A stretch of 64,000 bases of DNA from Natronorubrum sulfidifaciens JCM 14089 (GCF_000337735.1 NZ_AOHX01000002.1:1-64000); one strand, 5' to 3'. Shown: positions 26,601-36,079, numbered from the stretch's first letter. A program made the numbers and translations. The notes: generated by a model not told the origin, from the sequence alone.

Positions 26601-27682
26601 GCCGATATACGATACGTCCGTTTCAAGCGGGTGATCTCGACCAGTACCTTTCGTTGTATAACGCTGTGTTCGGTACTCGTCCGGACGAAACGTGGTTTCA
26701 ATGGAAGTATCTAGATAATCCGTATATCGACCATGTTCCGATCTACGTTGCGGAAACGGATGGGGACATCGTCGGTGCTCGTTCGTTCTTTGCACTCCCG
26801 CTTCGAACCACTCAAGAGACAGTCCTCGCTCTCCAGCCCTGTGACACGATGGTGCACGAAGCACACCGGCGTCAGGGGTTGTTTACCAGAATGACGGCGG
26901 TCGCCATCGAGGGGTACCGTGATGGCGCTCCTGAACTCTTTTTTAACTATCCGAACAGCAAGACTCGAGCTGGCAATCGAAAACTCGGCTGGCAAGTAGT
27001 GCAGGAAAAAGAACTCTTCTATCGGTTACAACACCCGGCCGTGATTGCGCAGTCGGCAGGTGACAGAAGCGTGGCGAATCTCGCCTCGAGCGTTGTCTCA
27101 CCAGTCGTCAAAGGATACGTGACTGCTCGCGACGCTCTCGCGAACGAGACCCGACTGGAGGGGACCATCGAACGGCACGAACGAGTCCCGACTGAACGAC
27201 TCGCCTCGTTCTATTCTACGGCCGTTCCCGACGCATTTCACGTGGTACGAGACGAACGCTTCTTGCAGTGGCGATTTCGCAATCCCGAATGGGAGTACAC
27301 TACCTATATCGCCATTGTCGGGGGCGCTGATGTTGCTGCAATTGTCACTGGGAGTCAGCAGACCGGCGGAATAACGAAGACTACGATTATCGACGTCCTA
27401 TCCAGAAGCGATACTGCGGCCGCTGTCTGCGATGGGCTTCTCTCTGCCGTCCTCGAGTATAATCAGGAGACTGATCTGATCGTCGCCATGGGTGAGTCGA
27501 TTGCCCGTGAGACGTTACTGAAACGCGGGTTTCTTCCGGACAGCAAACCTCCCCTGTCTCCTGTAACGGAGACGACGACACTGATGGTCCGATCTCTTTC
27601 GGACGACGGGATACTCGATGGGAATGCAATAACCGAAGCGGAAAACTGGCAAACGACGTTCCTCAGTCACGACACGGACTGA
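26597..27682 (+). CDS. GNAT-family N-acetyltransferase
   Basis: 361 residues. The first 150 hold the GNAT core: YTIRPFQAGDLDQYLSLYNA, WFQWKYLDNPY, VAETDGDIVGARSFFALPLR, then the acyl-CoA loop MVHEAHRRQGLFTRMTAVAI (the RRQGLF stretch is the R/Q-x-x-G-x-A/G equivalent). The C-terminal half is a second acetyltransferase-like domain (FLQWRFRNPEWEYTTYIAIV). Its start overlaps the deacetylase stop by four bases, so an acetyl group remover and an acyl adder are made together, presumably acting on the same amino sugar. It is cytoplasmic. Confidence 0.83.
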   Translation: MSRYTIRPFQAGDLDQYLSLYNAVFGTRPDETWFQWKYLDNPYIDHVPIYVAETDGDIVGARSFFALPLRTTQETVLALQPCDTMVHEAHRRQGLFTRMTAVAIEGYRDGAPELFFNYPNSKTRAGNRKLGWQVVQEKELFYRLQHPAVIAQSAGDRSVANLASSVVSPVVKGYVTARDALANETRLEGTIERHERVPTERLASFYSTAVPDAFHVVRDERFLQWRFRNPEWEYTTYIAIVGGADVAAIVTGSQQTGGITKTTIIDVLSRSDTAAAVCDGLLSAVLEYNQETDLIVAMGESIARETLLKRGFLPDSKPPLSPVTETTTLMVRSLSDDGILDGNAITEAENWQTTFLSHDTD

Positions 27683-27748
27683 TATCGTGGCTCCGAATCG
27701 CTCTTTGTTACAAATGATTTTCAGCGGTAGAATCGACCGAGAACGGTC

Positions 27749-28759
27749 TTATTTGACTGAATCGTACAGCGATGCGACCGTCCGCATCCCCCATGAGCCG
27801 TACTCGAGGCTGTAGTACGTCTCCAGTTCGGGATTGAACTTCGCTTTGTACCGGTTGATCCGGCGCGTGTCGGCCCCGACGAGATCGTACGTTTCGAGAC
27901 CGTTCTCGAGACCGTCGCTCATGATCGCCCAGTCGAGCAGGTCGTTCGTCGGCACGTCGACGTCGGCGTCGGTCCGCACTCCGCCCATCCACCGACCCGT
28001 GGTGCCATCGTACTCGAGTGCCAGAATGCCGCCGATAAACTCGCCGTCTACACGGAGGGTGTACGGCCGCACATGGCCGTTTTCGGTTCGGTCGGCGAGC
28101 TCGAGGATGAACTCGACTGGCACACCAAAGCTGATGTCCTGTGACTCGTACCGATGTTTCACCTGCTCGTGGATCAGGCGCAGCTCTTTGGGGCCGCCGA
28201 CCGTGACCTCGTAGGCGTCGTCGTCGGTGTTCCGGATGTTGCTCCGGGCGTCGCTGCTGAACGACATCAACAGGTCCTCTTTCCCGACGGTGAGGTCGAC
28301 GGCATAGGTGTACTCCGGCGTCACGTCGTAGGCGTTCCACTTGAACGGGCGCGAATCCTCGAACGCCGTTGCCGTCCGGATGTGGCCGTACTTCGGATTC
28401 AGTGCCGACTCGATCCACTCGAAACAGCCATCCATGAAGCGCTGACGGCGACGCTCGCGCTTTCGCTGTTTCAGCTTCCCCATGTTCAGAAACGCCGGCC
28501 CGAGGTACGGCACGCGGAGGTGTGGAGGCGGGGAAAACGCCGTCGTGACGAACTGCTTTCGGATCTCAAAGACGGGAAACAGCCCAACCGGCTCCTGTCC
28601 TTTGAACCCGATCAGTGGGTGGACCGTCGCGTCTGCGTGTTCGGCCTGCACCCGCAGCGCCTCGAGTTCGTGACACAGTGTTCCCTGTGGCGACTGTGCG
28701 ACGTAGTCGTTCCACTTCTCGAGGTCGTCGTCCGTCGCGACGTGGACATCGATGCTCAT
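27749..28759 (-). CDS. FemAB/GNAT-type acyltransferase (peptidyl-sugar ligase-like)
   Basis: 336 residues. It resembles FemAB-like proteins, which carry two GNAT folds: GFKGQEPVGLFPVFEIRKQF, FSPPPHLRVPYLGPAFLN, SFSSDARSNIRNTDDDAYEV, then FIGGILALEYDGTTGRWMGG and TYDLVGADTRRINRYKAKFN. Bacterial FemAB enzymes add aminoacyl groups from tRNA to peptidoglycan. Archaea lack that polymer, so here the likely target is a surface glycan. It is paralogous to the protein at 39,398-40,417. I chose ATG 28,759 (MSIDVHVATDDDL). The upstream ATG at 28,771 adds four residues. A weaker TTACAAAG element lies about 85 nt upstream. Confidence 0.78.
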   Translation of the reverse strand: MSIDVHVATDDDLEKWNDYVAQSPQGTLCHELEALRVQAEHADATVHPLIGFKGQEPVGLFPVFEIRKQFVTTAFSPPPHLRVPYLGPAFLNMGKLKQRKRERRRQRFMDGCFEWIESALNPKYGHIRTATAFEDSRPFKWNAYDVTPEYTYAVDLTVGKEDLLMSFSSDARSNIRNTDDDAYEVTVGGPKELRLIHEQVKHRYESQDISFGVPVEFILELADRTENGHVRPYTLRVDGEFIGGILALEYDGTTGRWMGGVRTDADVDVPTNDLLDWAIMSDGLENGLETYDLVGADTRRINRYKAKFNPELETYYSLEYGSWGMRTVASLYDSVK

Positions 28760-29162
28760 CTGTTCGACCACCCGGAGACGGACGCTCGAGTGTCGTCATC
28801 GGTTTCTCGGTGTCTCATACGAGAGTGATCCCTTCACGAGCACTTTGTAAGCAACTTGTTTCCGTCTTCGATGCGTTTCAGTCACGACTGCTGTCACTCC
28901 TTTCGATCGGTGCGGACGACGTATGCCCACACTACGAACGTCATGTCCCGCAAAGCGTTTTCCTCGCGTGCTGTTCGTGATCCACACGTGCTCGTGCGAC
29001 TGTGGTCGGCTCGTCGGCGTCGTCTTCGAGTTGGTGTTTTGGCGCGTGACTCCGAGATCAGCGGGCCGCCGGCTCAGCGGAACTGTCCCGGTGACCAGTC
29101 AGTCGGTTATGCGACTAGTAACAATGTTCGAACCAGTCGACAGACCGATAACTGACGGATAT
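28760..29162. other. Divergent intergenic region
   Basis: 403 bp between the FemAB-like gene and the DUF1616 gene. It contains a GCTTACAAAGTGC variant of the locus motif on the minus strand near 28,842-28,857. Two in-frame upstream ATGs of the DUF1616 gene lie at 29,109 and 29,124. Nothing else is supported. Confidence 0.5.
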
Positions 29163-30662
29163 ATGAAAGACATCTTGACTCGAACGTTTCGTCCGTTCGT
29201 CGCCGCCGATACCGAAACGACACACCTTCGGGATCGAATCCCGATTGATCTGGTCGGTGTCACTGGATTCGTCGTCATTGCAGCCGTCCTGCTGGCTGTC
29301 GTCGATGTTTCGTCTCCGGTCGTGCGGGCCACAGTTGGGATTCCGCTGTTGTTTCTCGCACCGGGATACGTGACCGTAGCGGCCCTGTTCCCACGCGCAT
29401 CGCCGGTCGATCCGATGCAGTCGACGCTGTTGATCGGTCAGACACGGGACGTAACCGATGTCGAACGCGCAGCACTCGCGTTCGGTATGAGCGTTGCTCT
29501 CCTTCCGCTTCTCGGCCTGCTCATCACTGCCCTCTCGTGGGCGTTTACGACGACGACGGTGGTCGGAACCGTCAGCGGATTCGTCCTCGCCGGTGTCGTC
29601 ATCGCGACTGGCCGACGGACTCGCCAGCCCGTTCATGAGCGCTACCAGTTCCGTCTCGGCCGCAAGCTCGGTGCCGTCCGCGCGGCGATCTTCGGGACGG
29701 GATCGACCGTCCACACTGTTGTCAACCTCGTCCTCGTTTTCAGTCTGCTTCTCGCGCTGACCAGCGTTGGCTACGCGCTCGTCGCCCCACAACAGCAGGG
29801 CGAACAGTACACCTCTCTCCAGTTACTCACGGAAAACGAGTCCGGTGAACTCGTCGCTGGCGGTTCGCCGGGTGCCGTCGAACCCGATGAACCGATTTCG
29901 TTCACGACCGCGATCGAGAATCAGGAAGAACAGGAGATGGAGTACACGGTCGTCATCCAGGAACAATGGCTCGAGGATGGGTCAGTCTTCGATCGCACGG
30001 AGGTACAGCGGACCGACCACCGCGTCAGTGCTGGTGACACCCTCACCACTGACCGGGACGTAACGCCGAACGCCGAAAGCGGCACCGTTCGGATCGCAGT
30101 GTTGCTGTACGAAACTGACGACGTTCCCGAGACGCCAACGACTGACAACGCCTATCGATACGGCTACCTCTGGATCGATGTGACTCCAGATGGTGAGCTC
30201 GCGTCCGATGATGGTGCTGAGGATAGCGACGACGCTGATACAGACGATGGCGATGCGGATGATGTTGACGAGGATGACGACGCTGATGCCGACGACGGTG
30301 AAGCGGATGACGCTGACGGAGATGACGACGCTGATGCCGACGACGGTGAAGCGGATGACGCTGACGAAGATGACGACGCTGATGCAGACGACGATGGAGC
30401 GGATGACGCTGACGAAGATGACGACGCTGATGCAGACGACGATGGAACGGATGACGCTGATGAGGATGACGACGCTGATGCAGACGACGATGGAACGGAT
30501 GACGCTGACGAGGATGACGACGCGGATGCCGACGACGACGGGGCTGATGACACTGACGAAGATGACGACGCTGATGCCGACGACGGTTCGGATGATGCTG
30601 ACGAGGATTCTGATGCCGATTCGGACGCTGATGAAGACGACGATACTGACGAAGACGACTAG
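29163..30662 (+). CDS. DUF1616 membrane protein with long acidic repeat tail
   Basis: 499 residues. The N-terminal half has about five membrane helices (for example LVGVTGFVVIAAVLLAVVDV and ALAFGMSVALLPLLGLLITA), as in the haloarchaeal DUF1616 family. An outer beta-rich domain of about 120 residues follows (ESGELVAGGSPGAVEPDEPI, WIDVTPDG). The last 150 residues are almost only Asp, Ala, Gly and Glu in units of 16. The tail is probably disordered and outside the cell, where it may bind cations or fill space in the envelope. The start is uncertain among ATGs 29,109, 29,124 and 29,163. The gene precedes a GT-C-like gene on the same strand, and no function is known. Confidence 0.75.
   Translation: MKDILTRTFRPFVAADTETTHLRDRIPIDLVGVTGFVVIAAVLLAVVDVSSPVVRATVGIPLLFLAPGYVTVAALFPRASPVDPMQSTLLIGQTRDVTDVERAALAFGMSVALLPLLGLLITALSWAFTTTTVVGTVSGFVLAGVVIATGRRTRQPVHERYQFRLGRKLGAVRAAIFGTGSTVHTVVNLVLVFSLLLALTSVGYALVAPQQQGEQYTSLQLLTENESGELVAGGSPGAVEPDEPISFTTAIENQEEQEMEYTVVIQEQWLEDGSVFDRTEVQRTDHRVSAGDTLTTDRDVTPNAESGTVRIAVLLYETDDVPETPTTDNAYRYGYLWIDVTPDGELASDDGAEDSDDADTDDGDADDVDEDDDADADDGEADDADGDDDADADDGEADDADEDDDADADDDGADDADEDDDADADDDGTDDADEDDDADADDDGTDDADEDDDADADDDGADDTDEDDDADADDGSDDADEDSDADSDADEDDDTDEDD
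30273..30608 (+). repeat. 48-bp tandem repeat coding for an Asp-rich tail, about seven units
   Basis: Units begin GATGACGACGCTGATGC at 30,273, 30,321, 30,369, 30,417, 30,465, 30,513 and 30,561, exactly 48 bp apart. Each codes for a 16-residue unit such as DDADADDDGADDADED. The high DNA-level similarity suggests recent expansion and likely length variation between strains. Confidence 0.9.
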
Positions 30663-30752
30663 TTGACGACCGTCAGCGCCACTCTCCCACAAATCGACTC
30701 ACAGCATGGCCTTTCGAGAAGGGTATTACCCGGTTTACATGTAGAAACTAGT

Positions 30753-30765
30753 GAATAACAAGGAC
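30753..30765 (+). promoter_or_regulatory. ATAACAAG motif upstream of second GT-C-like gene
   Basis: GAATAACAAGGAC lies 30-42 nt before the ATG at 30,795 and belongs to the recurrent motif class of the locus. Confidence 0.4.
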
Positions 30766-30794
30766 TGCAACTGGTGACCCTCGAACCAGTTCGA

Positions 30795-32618
30795 ATGTCT
30801 ACTCAGTCAGCAATCGATGACGACCTGTTCCCAAAGCTGGCGCTCGTGATCGGATTTCTCGCAGTTGCTAGCAGTGTCCTCGTCGCCCGTGCTAACCCAG
30901 CACCAGGCTACGAACTCTCGATATACACGATGACGTCGCCGTTCGTCTGGGCGGGACTGATGGCCGCGCTTGCCGTCGCGCTCGCCATCGCGTTCGTTTC
31001 GTCGTCGGACACAAGTCCCACTCGAGCGAATCAGTCACTCGCGATCGTTCTCGGTGGCCTCGTAATGGTCGTTTTCGCCGGGTTGCCGATCATCCGCGGC
31101 TATCGATTCTACGGCCATCACGATGCGCTGACCCATCTGGGCTGGGCTCGAGCGATCAGTGAGGGAACGATTGTCCCGTTCGATCTGTACTATCCCGGCA
31201 TCCACACGGTGACAGTGCTCGTTAACTCAACACTGGAACTCTCGCTTTCACAGTCGATGCTCCTCGTCGTGCTCGTCTCTGTGATCGTGTTCTGCGTCTT
31301 CGTCCCGCTCTGTGTCGGGACGATCACGCGGAGCCAGCAGGCAGTCACCATTGGTGCGTTTTCGGCGTTCCTGCTGTTGCCGATTACGACGATCTCGATG
31401 TATCTCGTGGCACACGCGATGTCACAGGCGGTGTTGTTTTCGGCGCTGTTGTTCTATCTCTTCACGAAGTACCTTCGCACCGATCGAGCGTCGGCATCAA
31501 TCTCCGCGATTGGCGTCCTCTTTGCGCTCACCGCGACTGCGACTGTCGTCTATCATCCCCAGCTTGTCGCTCATCTGATCGCCGTTTTCATCGGCATCTC
31601 TCTCGTACAGTACGTCGCTCGGCGGTTCTGGAGCCGGGGTCAGATCGCCGGACAGACGCCGATGTACAGCGTGACGGTCTTTTTCATCGCGTTGTTCCTG
31701 ATCTGGACGGCCAATCACGGCTTTTTCAGCGGCATGCTCGAGTACTTTTTTAACTCCGTGATCGAGTACGTCTTCGAGCGCGGGGACGGCGGTGAAGCGA
31801 CCATCGCGACACAGGGTGCATCACTTGCAGCGGCTGGTGGGGGCCTGCTCGAGATCTTCCTCAAACTGTTCTTCCCGCAGCTGGTGTACAGTCTCCTCGC
31901 CGGTGGCCTCGCGCTTGGCCTCTTGCGCGTTCGACAGTCGGTGTTCGTCTCCAGTGTCCGTGCCGAGACGACGTACTTCGTCACTGCACTCGTCGCACTC
32001 GTCCCGCTGTTTTTGGTGTATTTTGCGTCGGCAGGCGCGACGATGTACTTCCGTGTCATGGGGCTGATGATGGTGTTCGTCACGATTCTAGGCTCGCTCG
32101 TGATCTACGGGCTCGTCTCCTGGCGTGCAGATCGCAGCCAGCAGCCATCGTCGACCGGGCGGCCGTTGCTCGCTGCTGGGTTCGCGGTGTTGCTCACACT
32201 GTCTCTCGTCGCCGTGTTCCCGTCACCGTACATCTACAATCCGTCACCCCACGTCACCGACACACAGATGGATGGGTACGAGACTGCCTTCGCGACGCAG
32301 GATGACGACGTCGAATTCGTCGGACTGCGAGATGGGCCGAATCGCTTCGACGATGCGGTCCACGGAAATGCTGAACGGATGCGACTCCATCAGGACGTTC
32401 CGGAGGCAGCTCTCGGTTCTCTTGGCGAGCAGTACGATGATGATCGATACCTCGTTCTCACGCAGGCGGACCGAGAGCGAGAAACGATCGCGTATGGTGA
32501 ACTTCGCTACTCCGAGGCCGAGTTCGATTCGCTTGCGACACAGCCTCGAGTGGATCGTATCCAGACCAACGGTGACCTCGAGACGTATTACGTACACGGC
32601 GGAACTGCGACGGCGTAG
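30795..32618 (+). CDS. Large multi-spanning membrane protein, GT-C / polymerase-like (paralogue)
   Basis: 607 residues with about 12-13 helices. It matches the protein at 18,169: VLVARANPAPGYELSIYTMT, IIRGYRFYGHHDALTHLGWA, FDLYYPGIHTVTVLVNS and, after the last helix, SPHVTDTQMDGYETAF. The conserved DALTH outer loop suggests a GT-C type transferase or a Wzy-like polymerase using lipid-linked sugars, as inference only. Start at ATG 30,795 (MSTQSAIDDDLFPK). An in-frame codon at 30,774 adds seven residues upstream. The gene is followed by a second flippase, so this half of the locus has its own polymerase-like and flippase genes. Confidence 0.77.
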   Translation: MSTQSAIDDDLFPKLALVIGFLAVASSVLVARANPAPGYELSIYTMTSPFVWAGLMAALAVALAIAFVSSSDTSPTRANQSLAIVLGGLVMVVFAGLPIIRGYRFYGHHDALTHLGWARAISEGTIVPFDLYYPGIHTVTVLVNSTLELSLSQSMLLVVLVSVIVFCVFVPLCVGTITRSQQAVTIGAFSAFLLLPITTISMYLVAHAMSQAVLFSALLFYLFTKYLRTDRASASISAIGVLFALTATATVVYHPQLVAHLIAVFIGISLVQYVARRFWSRGQIAGQTPMYSVTVFFIALFLIWTANHGFFSGMLEYFFNSVIEYVFERGDGGEATIATQGASLAAAGGGLLEIFLKLFFPQLVYSLLAGGLALGLLRVRQSVFVSSVRAETTYFVTALVALVPLFLVYFASAGATMYFRVMGLMMVFVTILGSLVIYGLVSWRADRSQQPSSTGRPLLAAGFAVLLTLSLVAVFPSPYIYNPSPHVTDTQMDGYETAFATQDDDVEFVGLRDGPNRFDDAVHGNAERMRLHQDVPEAALGSLGEQYDDDRYLVLTQADRERETIAYGELRYSEAEFDSLATQPRVDRIQTNGDLETYYVHGGTATA

Positions 32619-32919
32619 TTCCGAGGCGCCGATCCCATGACACGGTTGCAGACACGCCCGTGACAGACGGCGTGTTGAAGTGGTAGGAGAGTCATAACAA
32701 GGGGTGAACCACTGTACTGGCTGACTGTCTTGATGATTCATTCCATCGAACAGCAGTTTCACAATTCGGTACGTGTAGTCGGGTGTAGTCGGGTTCTGGA
32801 CCTGTCACGTGACACTGTCTCTGTTGAGAAACGCCGTCGCTGCGTCTGTCGAGACGACCGTCAGATTTCAACTGATGTTTCGGTGAGTTCGCAAACCGTG
32901 CTGTCTGGGCTGTCCATTC
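32619..32919. other. Intergenic region with motif and a doubtful leader ORF
   Basis: 301 bp. A TCATAACAAGGGG motif lies at 32,692-32,704. The only open frame (ATG 32,733 to stop at 32,933) starts 28-40 nt after it but has a non-haloarchaeal composition. I read the stretch as a long untranslated leader of the flippase, or a leader peptide. Confidence 0.4.
32692..32704 (+). promoter_or_regulatory. ATAACAAG motif upstream of second flippase
   Basis: TCATAACAAGGGG lies about 216 nt before the flippase start, far more than at other sites. This implies a long 5' leader if it is the promoter. Confidence 0.4.
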
Positions 32920-34413
32920 ATGTCCACAATTGAGAAGGCCGTCAACGGATTCAAGGCAAACCTTGTCGCGAAAGCCGTCGAAATCGGTGTCAACGGCCTC
33001 CTCATACTGCTCCTCACACGAGTCTTCCTGACAACTGAAGAGTACGGACTGTTGTATCTCGCAATTTCGATTTTCGGAATGGCGGTGTTTTTCAGTCGGA
33101 TGGGATTCGCCAAATCGGCTGCGCGCTATGTCACCGAGTATCGAGAAATCGATCCATCCAAGATTCCCTTCATTGTCCGCCGTTCGCTTACGTTCAATCT
33201 CATCACGATTGCAGTGATGGTTATCGGCCTCATCGTGTTTCGTGATCCGATCGCGACACTGGTCGGCGAACCGGAACTGGTGCCGCTCCTTTCGTTCGGC
33301 TTTCTGTTCGTCATCACTCAGACGTTGCACTCGTATGGCTACGTCCTCTGTCAGGGCTTCAATCGAGTCACGTGGAGTGCAGCCTTGCTGATCGTCTCAA
33401 ATCTCGGTATCCTCGTATTCGTGCTGGTCTTTCTCGGGCTCGGATTCGGCGTTGTCGGGGCGCTGTTCGGGTACATCGCTGGGTACGCACTCGGTGCTGG
33501 ACTCGGCCTCGTCGTTCTCTATCGGTGGGTGTCACGTATCGACCGCGAGCCACCCGACGCTGTGAACGATCGAACAGGTTCGGACGACGATGGCCTCTCG
33601 AGACGCATTCTCGAGTACAGTTTACCACTGACGGTCACGGGTTCGGCGTCGATTTTGTACAAACGCGTCGACATCGTGCTCGTTGGTGCATTCCTTACGC
33701 CCGTGGCTGTCGGGTACTACGTACTGGCGAAACAGCTGACGGAGTTCGTGACAGCACCTGCAAGCTCACTCGGATTTGCACTTGCACCCACCTACGGTGA
33801 GTCCAAGTCGAGCGACCAACTCGCCAGAGCTGCCGAGATTTACGAAACGACGTTTCAATACACCCTGCTTTTTTATATTCCGGCGGCAGTCGGCATCGTT
33901 CTCGTCGCTGATCCTGCCATCCGATACGTCTTCGGGGACGGCTATCTCGGTGCGATTCCGATCATTCAGGTGCTTTCCGTGTTCGTCGTCTTGCAGTCGA
34001 TCAACAAAATCACGAACGATGCGCTCGATTTCCTCGGCCGTGCACGCCACCGGGCCATCTCGAAGGGAAGTGCGGCGATACTCAACTTGGGACTCAATCT
34101 CGTGCTCATCCCGACGATCGGTGTGATCGGCGCGGCGGTATCAACGATACTCAGCTACGCGTTGATGGTCATCGTGAATATTTATTTAATCAATGCAGAG
34201 CTGTCACTTTCGCTTCGACGACTGTTTGCAACCGTCGCTCGGGTGTGTGGTGTCACGATTGGCATGGCACTCGTCGTCATACTCTTCCTTCCGTTTGTCT
34301 CGAGTGTCGTCTCGCTGCTCGTAATCGTGGCGCTGGGTGTCTGCGTCTGGCTTGCACTCGCGGTCACCAGCGGACTACTCGATCTCAGGTGGGCTGTCGG
34401 GCAGCTTAGCTGA
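32920..34413 (+). CDS. Wzx-like polysaccharide flippase (paralogue)
   Basis: 497 residues, about 14 membrane helices. Closely related to the protein at 12,634: AVNGFKANLVAKAVEIGVNG, EEYGLLYLAISIFGMAVFF, GYVLCQGFNRVTWSAALLIV, YYVLAKQLTEFVTAPASSLG and DFLGRARHRAISKGSAAILN. A conserved arginine-rich loop lies near residue 65. It should move a lipid-linked oligosaccharide across the membrane. Having two flippases in one locus suggests two products or two substrates. The start MSTIEKAVNGFKANLVAK is clear. Confidence 0.9.
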   Translation: MSTIEKAVNGFKANLVAKAVEIGVNGLLILLLTRVFLTTEEYGLLYLAISIFGMAVFFSRMGFAKSAARYVTEYREIDPSKIPFIVRRSLTFNLITIAVMVIGLIVFRDPIATLVGEPELVPLLSFGFLFVITQTLHSYGYVLCQGFNRVTWSAALLIVSNLGILVFVLVFLGLGFGVVGALFGYIAGYALGAGLGLVVLYRWVSRIDREPPDAVNDRTGSDDDGLSRRILEYSLPLTVTGSASILYKRVDIVLVGAFLTPVAVGYYVLAKQLTEFVTAPASSLGFALAPTYGESKSSDQLARAAEIYETTFQYTLLFYIPAAVGIVLVADPAIRYVFGDGYLGAIPIIQVLSVFVVLQSINKITNDALDFLGRARHRAISKGSAAILNLGLNLVLIPTIGVIGAAVSTILSYALMVIVNIYLINAELSLSLRRLFATVARVCGVTIGMALVVILFLPFVSSVVSLLVIVALGVCVWLALAVTSGLLDLRWAVGQLS

Positions 34414-34635
34414 TCTTTCATACGGTTTACTGTAATCAATCGGGGTGGCTCGAGGCACGGTCACAACGACCAGTATGACACGAGACACCCTTTCGTGCGA
34501 TTGTTTTTCGACGAGATGGGTAACAATCTGCACCAGTCGCTGAACGTCTATTATTACTCGATAGCTATCGCTCTCCCTCTTTGAATATACGGAGTTGTTC
34601 TGGACATTCAAACAAAACAATTCCATTGAGGGTGT

Positions 34636-34654
34636 GGATATAAAAACTGATCAG
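34636..34654 (+). promoter_or_regulatory. Promoter/leader shared by two beta-helix genes, first copy
   Basis: GGATATAAAAACTGATCAG is followed by AAGAGATACT and CTGTTCTT before the ATG at 34,698. The same order and spacing occur before the paralogue (36,080-36,098). The TATA box lies about 60 nt from the ATG, so a leader of some 30 nt is expected. Confidence 0.65.
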
Positions 34655-34697
34655 CTGAAGAGATACTGACTTTCATACACTGTTCTTTCCAGATTGT

Positions 34698-35813
34698 ATG
34701 ACAACTAACGACGACAGTCAGGGAAACGCTACGGAGCGATCCGTGATCGGCCGTCGATCCTATCTGAACGCGATCGGAAGTGCAGCTGCGTTGGGTGTCG
34801 TCGGTGCTGGCTCGGCCGCTGCCGACGACGGAACCGATTTTGCCGTCATTGAGGTTCCAGCGGGAAGTACGCACACGATCCAACTCGGAGACGACGACAC
34901 GCTCGAGAACACGCTGATCGATATCTCTGCCAGCGGCGCACAGTATCAGATCTCCGCCGCCGGAAGTGGTTGGACGATTCGAAACGTCGGTGTTCGCGGG
35001 GTCTGGGACGGCAACGACAAGGCGGAACCGCTGACTGCCACCGTTCCCGACGAAAACGGCACTGCTCACATCGAAAACCTCTATCTCGGCGATGGGGCCT
35101 ACGACGATACCTACCCCGGTGCGACCGGCATCTACGTCGCCAACAACCACGCCGGGACCCTCGAGATCGACCGCGTAAACATTCAGGGCTTCCCTGACAA
35201 CGCGATTTACGGCAGTTCGCCGGGCGATACGGACGCTCACTCGAGCGGCCGTGGCGGTGGTGGCGTCGTCCGAATCACGAACTCCTATGCGGCGGATTGT
35301 CGCGCCGGTGGATTCCGTGTCGGTTCTGATGGGTCGTCCGTCGAAAACTGTGTGGCGGTCGGCTGTGACCGAAACGTCTGGGGCTTTTACAACAGCACTG
35401 ATGTGATCGACTGTGATTTCTCGAACGGTCGTATCGGTGATATCGGGACGGGAGATGGCGTTTGGCAAGCTGACGCCACAGTTACGGTCACGAACTCCCG
35501 GTTCGAGACCACTGTCGAACACTCGGGTCGGGTTGTCGGCCAGTCTGCGGGAACACCACGGCGTACTGAACCAAGCGACGTCGAGGGTGTGCCACTGACT
35601 GCAACGGACGCCGCGTCCAGTGACTCGCTCACTGCGGCGGACGATTCAGCCACCGACTCGTCGACTGTCGCGGACGATTCATCCGACACCTCGCTGACCG
35701 CAGCGAACGACGTATCCACTGTCTCGAATTCGTCTCCAGTGGCTGTTGACCAGCAGTGTCTGGTCGATGAGACGACGACCTCGAGATCGCTGTGGGACCT
35801 GTTCCGGTTCTAG
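34698..35813 (+). CDS. Tat-exported parallel beta-helix protein
   Basis: 371 residues. Tat signal GRRSYLNAIGSAAALGVVGA (Arg19-Arg20). Residues about 48-300 are a parallel beta-helix: VIEVPAGSTHTIQLGDDDTL, ENTLIDISASGAQYQISAAG, ENLYLGDGAYDDTYPGATGI, VNIQGFPDNAIYGSSPGDTD and VENCVAVGCDRNVWGFYN. A Ser/Thr/Asp-rich tail (about 305-371) follows and ends SRSLWDLFRF. Over residues 48-300 it is nearly the same as the next gene, so a recent duplication is clear. It is likely to be secreted and to act on or attach to the surface polysaccharide. The tail may be O-glycosylated, but this is not shown. Confidence 0.85.
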   Translation: MTTNDDSQGNATERSVIGRRSYLNAIGSAAALGVVGAGSAAADDGTDFAVIEVPAGSTHTIQLGDDDTLENTLIDISASGAQYQISAAGSGWTIRNVGVRGVWDGNDKAEPLTATVPDENGTAHIENLYLGDGAYDDTYPGATGIYVANNHAGTLEIDRVNIQGFPDNAIYGSSPGDTDAHSSGRGGGGVVRITNSYAADCRAGGFRVGSDGSSVENCVAVGCDRNVWGFYNSTDVIDCDFSNGRIGDIGTGDGVWQADATVTVTNSRFETTVEHSGRVVGQSAGTPRRTEPSDVEGVPLTATDAASSDSLTAADDSATDSSTVADDSSDTSLTAANDVSTVSNSSPVAVDQQCLVDETTTSRSLWDLFRF

Positions 35814-35831
35814 CCGGTCACGAGCGCTCTC

Positions 35832-35911
35832 GTAGCCACTGACCGTCACGACACACCTGATCGAACGATAGCTGTGCGATTGGTGTGTCCATCGTTTCAG
35901 TCGGTATCGTA
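35832..35911 (+). repeat. Dispersed 80-nt structured repeat, copy B
   Basis: It starts GTAGCCACTGACCGTCACG about 20 nt after the stop of a beta-helix gene. Arms ACACACCTGATCG (35,851-35,863) and CGATTGGTGTGT (35,877-35,888) form a hairpin, and it ends ATCGTTTCAGTCGG. By eye it is about 80% identical to copy D without gaps. Confidence 0.75.
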
Positions 35912-36079
35912 CTCCACTGACATTCCCTTTTTATTGTTCTCGAGCCCTTCGGCAACGGTCTCTATTTCCCTTCCGGAGAATCCTCTAACTCGCTTAAAAT
36001 ATGGTAGTTCTGTCTATAATAACAATCCCCTCGAAACGGCACTCTGTGCAATCTGACTATCGCAAAATTCTGATGGTAT

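Noticed and set aside
30273-30608. Regularly spaced repeat units suggesting a CRISPR array
   Set aside because: Units are contiguous with no unique spacers and stay in frame within a protein, so this is a coding tandem repeat.
30164-30692. Long minus-strand frames opposite the Asp-rich repeat (Ser/Ala-rich or Val/Ile-rich)
   Set aside because: They are direct reflections of the 48-bp repeat on the other strand. The plus-strand frame continues a normal DUF1616 protein.
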